Assembly (NCBI RefSeq): GCF_040327995.1
Contig: NZ_JBEPIJ010000015.1
Location: 15,591-79,590 of the forward strand
Direction of reading: 5' to 3'
Source: Solimonas thermocellulolyticum
Lineage (GTDB): Bacteria > Pseudomonadota > Gammaproteobacteria > Nevskiales > Nevskiaceae
DNA length: 64,000 nt
Below are positions 61,385 through 64,000 of this stretch, piece by piece. The notes below the pieces were generated by a model. It had not been told where the DNA came from. It made no database searches and saw only the letters and a program-made list of their open reading frames with translations. The translations under genes were made by a program, and so were the position numbers. How positions within the stretch are numbered: the first letter of the stretch is position 1; each line of letters opens with the position of its first letter.

Positions 61385-61426
61385 GTGAGACGTGAGACGT
61401 GAGGCGTGAGGCGTGAGGCGTGAGAC
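61385..61426. repeat. Six-copy heptanucleotide tandem repeat
   Basis: Six contiguous 7-base units run GTGAGAC, GTGAGAC, GTGAGGC, GTGAGGC, GTGAGGC, GTGAGAC just after the ponA stop. The array is bordered by ATCC (61381-61384) and GGAT (61427-61430), so outer ATCCGT/ACGGAT can pair. It is not coding. Confidence 0.85.
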
Positions 61427-61458
61427 GGATTGAGCGAGCCTTGGGGTAGAGCGCGGCG

Positions 61459-62043
61459 ATGGTCCACCAACGGTCGGGCATCATCGAGGAAGCGGCGCGT
61501 ATCGTCTGCGTCGAGCTGCTCATCGACTACCGCCAGGCCAAGCGCAAGGCCGCGCAGCGGCTGGGCCTGCCGCCGAACGCGCCGCTGCCGGACAACGCGG
61601 CGATCCACGCCGCCGTGCTCGACTATCAACGCCTGTTCGGCGGCGACGACTACCTGCGGCAGTTGCGCGCGCTGCGCCGTGCCGCACTCGCGGCGATGCG
61701 GCTGTTGGCGGCGTTCTCGCCGCGCCTGGTCGGCGCGGTGGTCAGCGGCGCGGTGACCGCCGCGCACCGTGTGCAACTGCACGTGTTCAGCGATGCGGCC
61801 GAAGCCGTCGATGTGGCTTTGCTCGACCGCGGTATCGACTTCGAACCGGGCGAACGTACTTTCCGTTTGGGCGATGGCCGTGAGCAAACTATCCCGCTGC
61901 TGCGCTTCGAGATCGATGGCTGCGGCATCGACGTCGCGGTGTTCGCCGAGGACGAGCGCCGGCATGTGCCGATCAATCCGCTCGACGGCAAGCCGTTCCG
62001 CCGCCTCGATTACGCCCAAGCCGAGCGGCTCGCGGCGCAATAA
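61459..62043 (+). CDS. Protein of unknown function (194 aa)
   Basis: A 194-residue soluble protein with no signal or TM helix. The N-terminal half is helical (EEAARIVCVELLIDYRQAKRKAAQRLG and LRALRRAALAAMRLLAAF). The second half contains LVGAVVSGAVTAAHRVQLHVFSD followed by EAVDVALLDRGIDFEPG. The last segments resemble a minimal nucleotidyltransferase fold, but the canonical GSxxxGxxxxxSDxD motif is not intact. It ends HVPINPLDGKPFRRLDY. Lies between ponA and a hairpin; the heptamer repeats precede it. Function not assigned. Confidence 0.7.
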   Translation: MVHQRSGIIEEAARIVCVELLIDYRQAKRKAAQRLGLPPNAPLPDNAAIHAAVLDYQRLFGGDDYLRQLRALRRAALAAMRLLAAFSPRLVGAVVSGAVTAAHRVQLHVFSDAAEAVDVALLDRGIDFEPGERTFRLGDGREQTIPLLRFEIDGCGIDVAVFAEDERRHVPINPLDGKPFRRLDYAQAERLAAQ

Positions 62044-62068
62044 GAACGCCCGGCAAGGCCGGGCGTTC
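62044..62068. terminator. Hairpin terminator between convergent genes
   Basis: GAACGCCCGGC (62044-62054) and GCCGGGCGTTC (62058-62068) form an 11-bp perfect stem with an AAG loop, starting right after the stop of the unknown gene and facing the gltA 3' end. No U-run follows on the plus strand; a short TTATT follows on the minus strand, so it may serve gltA better. Confidence 0.6.
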
Positions 62069-62090
62069 GCGGCGGCCTCTTCGCAGGGTT

Positions 62091-63383
62091 TCAGCGCTCG
62101 TCGAGCGCCGGCACGTTGCGCTCGGCGGCGCCGGTATAGACCTGGCGCGGGCGCGCGATGCGCATCGTCGGATCGGCAATCATCTCGATCCAGTGCGCGG
62201 CCCAGCCCACGGTGCGCGCGATCGCGAACATCGGCGTGAACATGTTCACCGGAATGCCGAGCGCCTTGTAGATGATGCCGGAGTAAAAGTCGACGTTCGG
62301 ATAGAGCTTGCGCTCCTTGAAGTAGTCGTCGGACAGCGCGATCTCTTCGAGCTTCATCGCCAGCTCGAGCTTGGGATCGTGGATGTCCAGCGCCTTGAGC
62401 ACCTTGTGGCACTGTTCGCGGATGATCGTCGCGCGCGGGTCGAAGTTCTTGTACACACGGTGGCCGAAGCCCATCAGGCGTACGCCGGAGTTCTTGTCCT
62501 TGACCTTGCTGATGAAGTCCGGGACGTTCTTCACGTCGCCGATCTCGTCGAGCATCTTGAGCACGGCCTCGTTGGCGCCGCCGTGCGCCGGACCCCACAG
62601 CGCGGCGATGCCGGCGGCGATCGCGGCATACGGATTGGTGCCGGTGGAACCGGCCATGCGCACCGTGGAGGTCGAGGCGTTCTGTTCGTGGTCGGCGTGC
62701 AGGATGAACAGCACGTCAAGCGCGCGCGCGGCGATCGGATTCACCTCGTAGGGTTCGGCCGGCACCGCGAACATCATGTACAGCAGGTTCGAGCAGTAGT
62801 CGAGATGATTCTGCGGATACATGAACGGCTGGCCCGCGAAGCGCTTGTAAGCGGCCGCGGCGATCGTCGGAATCTTCGCGATCATGCGGTGCGCGAAGAT
62901 CTTGCGGTGCTCGGGATCCTTGTTGTTGGTCGTGTCGTGGTAGAACGCCGACAGCGAGCCGACCACGCCGGTGAGCATCGCCATCGGATGCGCGTCATAG
63001 CGAAAGCCGCCGAAGAAGCTCTTGAGCGACTCGTTGATCATCGTGTGACGACGGATCGTCTGGTCGAAGGCCTGCAACTGCGCCTTGTTCGGCAGCTCGC
63101 CGTTGAGGATCAGGTAGGCAACCTCGATGAAGCTGCACTTCTCGGCGAGCTGGGCGACCGGATAGCCGCGATACAGCAGCACGCCGGCGTCGCCGTCGAT
63201 GTAGGTGATCGCACTCTTGGTCGAACAGGTCGACGAAAAACCAGGGTCGTAGGTGAACACGTCCATCTGGCCGTAGACCTTGCCGACATCCAAGCCGATC
63301 GGGCCGAGCGTGCCGCTGACGGCCGGCAGATCGATTTTCTCGCCGGTGGTGTTGTTGACCAGGCTGAAGCTGGGCGTGCTCAT
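62091..63383 (-). CDS. gltA: Citrate synthase (type II)
   Basis: A 430-residue TCA-cycle enzyme making citrate from acetyl-CoA and oxaloacetate. The length and N-terminal beta domain indicate the hexameric, NADH-regulated Gram-negative type. Catalytic residues are His in GPAHGGANEAVLKML, His in GFGHRVYKNFDPRA and Asp in PNVDFYSGIIYKALG. The ATG at 63381-63383 (MSTPSFSLVNN) has AAGGGG about 8 bases upstream. Convergent with the unknown gene; downstream of rpmE. Confidence 0.97.
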   Translation of the reverse strand: MSTPSFSLVNNTTGEKIDLPAVSGTLGPIGLDVGKVYGQMDVFTYDPGFSSTCSTKSAITYIDGDAGVLLYRGYPVAQLAEKCSFIEVAYLILNGELPNKAQLQAFDQTIRRHTMINESLKSFFGGFRYDAHPMAMLTGVVGSLSAFYHDTTNNKDPEHRKIFAHRMIAKIPTIAAAAYKRFAGQPFMYPQNHLDYCSNLLYMMFAVPAEPYEVNPIAARALDVLFILHADHEQNASTSTVRMAGSTGTNPYAAIAAGIAALWGPAHGGANEAVLKMLDEIGDVKNVPDFISKVKDKNSGVRLMGFGHRVYKNFDPRATIIREQCHKVLKALDIHDPKLELAMKLEEIALSDDYFKERKLYPNVDFYSGIIYKALGIPVNMFTPMFAIARTVGWAAHWIEMIADPTMRIARPRQVYTGAAERNVPALDER

Positions 63384-63601
63384 CTCATGACCCCTTGATG
63401 ACGAAGTGACTGCGTGACGATCAGCGCACCGGACAGCGCACTGGCCAATCCGGCGCGCAAGAACCGGTGCGACGGCGCGTTCGGGCTCGGCGGCAAAGGA
63501 CTGGCGGGTTCGGGCGGCAAGGATAGCGATTTTTTGACGCCCACTGCCAGCCAAGGGGCGCGATCCTCATGCCGTTGCGGCGCGAAGCGAAACGACCGCT
63601 C

Positions 63602-63628
63602 AAACAAAAAGCCGCGCGAACGCGGCTT
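63602..63628 (-). terminator. Rho-independent terminator of rpmE
   Basis: On the minus strand an 8-bp stem (AAGCCGCG/CGCGGCTT, 63609-63616 and 63621-63628) closed by a TTCG tetraloop is followed by TTTGTTTG. It lies 24 bases after the rpmE stop, within the 269-base gap to gltA. That gap holds no other recognised feature except presumed gltA promoter sequence. Confidence 0.85.
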
Positions 63629-63652
63629 GTTGCACGAAACGGAGCGCCGCTC

Positions 63653-63862
63653 TTACGCGGCCCTGCCGTAGCGCTTCTTGAACCGGTCGACGCGGCCGCC
63701 GGTGTCCACGACCTTCTGCTTGCCGGTGTAAAACGGGTGGCAGGCGGCACAGACTTCGATCTGCAAAGTGGCCTTGCCGCAGGTGGAGCGTGTCTTGAAC
63801 GAGTTGCCGCAGCTGCAGACCACGGTCGTTTCCGTGTAGCTCGGGTGAATGCCTTCTTTCAT
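63653..63862 (-). CDS. rpmE: 50S ribosomal protein L31, zinc-binding form
   Basis: A 69-residue ribosomal protein. MKEGIHPSYTETTVVCSCGN and VCAACHPFYTGKQKVVDTGG show the four-Cys (C+) type that binds zinc, so it is the zinc-replete paralogue and could be replaced by a C- copy elsewhere when zinc is scarce. Full length with a strong terminator downstream. The Shine-Dalgarno upstream of the ATG at 63860-63862 is weak. Confidence 0.97.
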   Translation of the reverse strand: MKEGIHPSYTETTVVCSCGNSFKTRSTCGKATLQIEVCAACHPFYTGKQKVVDTGGRVDRFKKRYGRAA

Positions 63863-64000
63863 CGGGACACCATCTAGCAGCTTGCTGAAAAACCGCGCGA
63901 AAGATCGCTGCCTACGGCCCGCGAATCGAAATTTGCGTGACGAAAAGAGAGGGGATGCCCCGTTGCGACGCGTATGCGCAGTTTGAGCGCTTGTTTTTTG
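63863..64000. other. Gene-free right edge with rpmE leader
   Basis: 138 bases upstream of rpmE with no supported gene. The stretch CTAGCAGCTTGCTGAAAAAC (63873-63892) resembles terminal sequence of some insertion elements, but no transposase is visible, so its origin is unknown. Confidence 0.3.

Overview
The window is a high-GC (about two-thirds G+C), gene-dense chromosomal segment from a Gram-negative bacterium. Gene content and order point to Gammaproteobacteria near the Lysobacterales/Xanthomonadales. Indicators are ponA divergent from pilMNOPQ followed by aroK-aroB, rpmE next to gltA, a XanB2-type chorismatase, LolA-like/MMPL export genes, and a C-rich-loop small RNA resembling Xanthomonas sX13. 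The lineage is inferred from gene content only. No phage, CRISPR array, tRNA or rRNA gene was seen.

Layout. 1-10 kb: the 5' end of ttcA, an anchored M20 peptidase, and an RND efflux operon (adaptor lipoprotein plus two tandem permeases) divergent from a SlyD-like prolyl isomerase. 10-15.2 kb: an autoregulated operon of TetR regulator, MMPL transporter, LolA-like periplasmic carrier and outer-membrane barrel, probably a lipid or hydrophobic-compound export line. 15.3-18 kb: a tight operon of MgtE, EF-hand lipoprotein, TauE-type permease and hotdog thioesterase. 18.1-23.1 kb: an antisense-oriented C-rich sRNA, metH and an unknown anchored protein. 23.2-29.7 kb: two divergent units sharing one TetR-type operator. 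One encodes exported oxidoreductase parts (cytochrome c5-like lipoprotein, sugar-lactone-oxidase-like flavoprotein, D-threonine-aldolase-like PLP enzyme). The other encodes TetR and a TonB-dependent receptor. 29.6-36 kb: lipase-like hydrolase, glpK, chorismatase, acyltransferase, hemE, pyrF.

36.1-50.4 kb: a ccdAB toxin-antitoxin pair with a frameshifted toxin, hrpA, yceH, a cyclopropane fatty acid synthase, a soluble aldose dehydrogenase, gltBD, then a second toxin-antitoxin pair whose PIN toxin has lost catalytic acids. 50.4-64 kb: DUF454 protein, dgt, aroB, aroK, the type IV pilus operon pilMNOPQ, ponA, an unknown protein, gltA and rpmE with a clear terminator.

Most of the window is housekeeping: ammonia assimilation (gltBD), citrate synthase, shikimate pathway (aroKB), heme and pyrimidine synthesis, methionine synthesis, cell wall and pili. 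The accessory interest lies in the C-rich sRNA, the two TetR circuits sharing CATAC/GTATG half-sites, the exported PLP/flavin/cytochrome operon, two toxin-antitoxin loci with independently damaged toxins, and a heptanucleotide tandem repeat that appears downstream of ponA and, in decayed form, inside the 3' end of aroB. I did not find a convincing wholly new multi-gene system.
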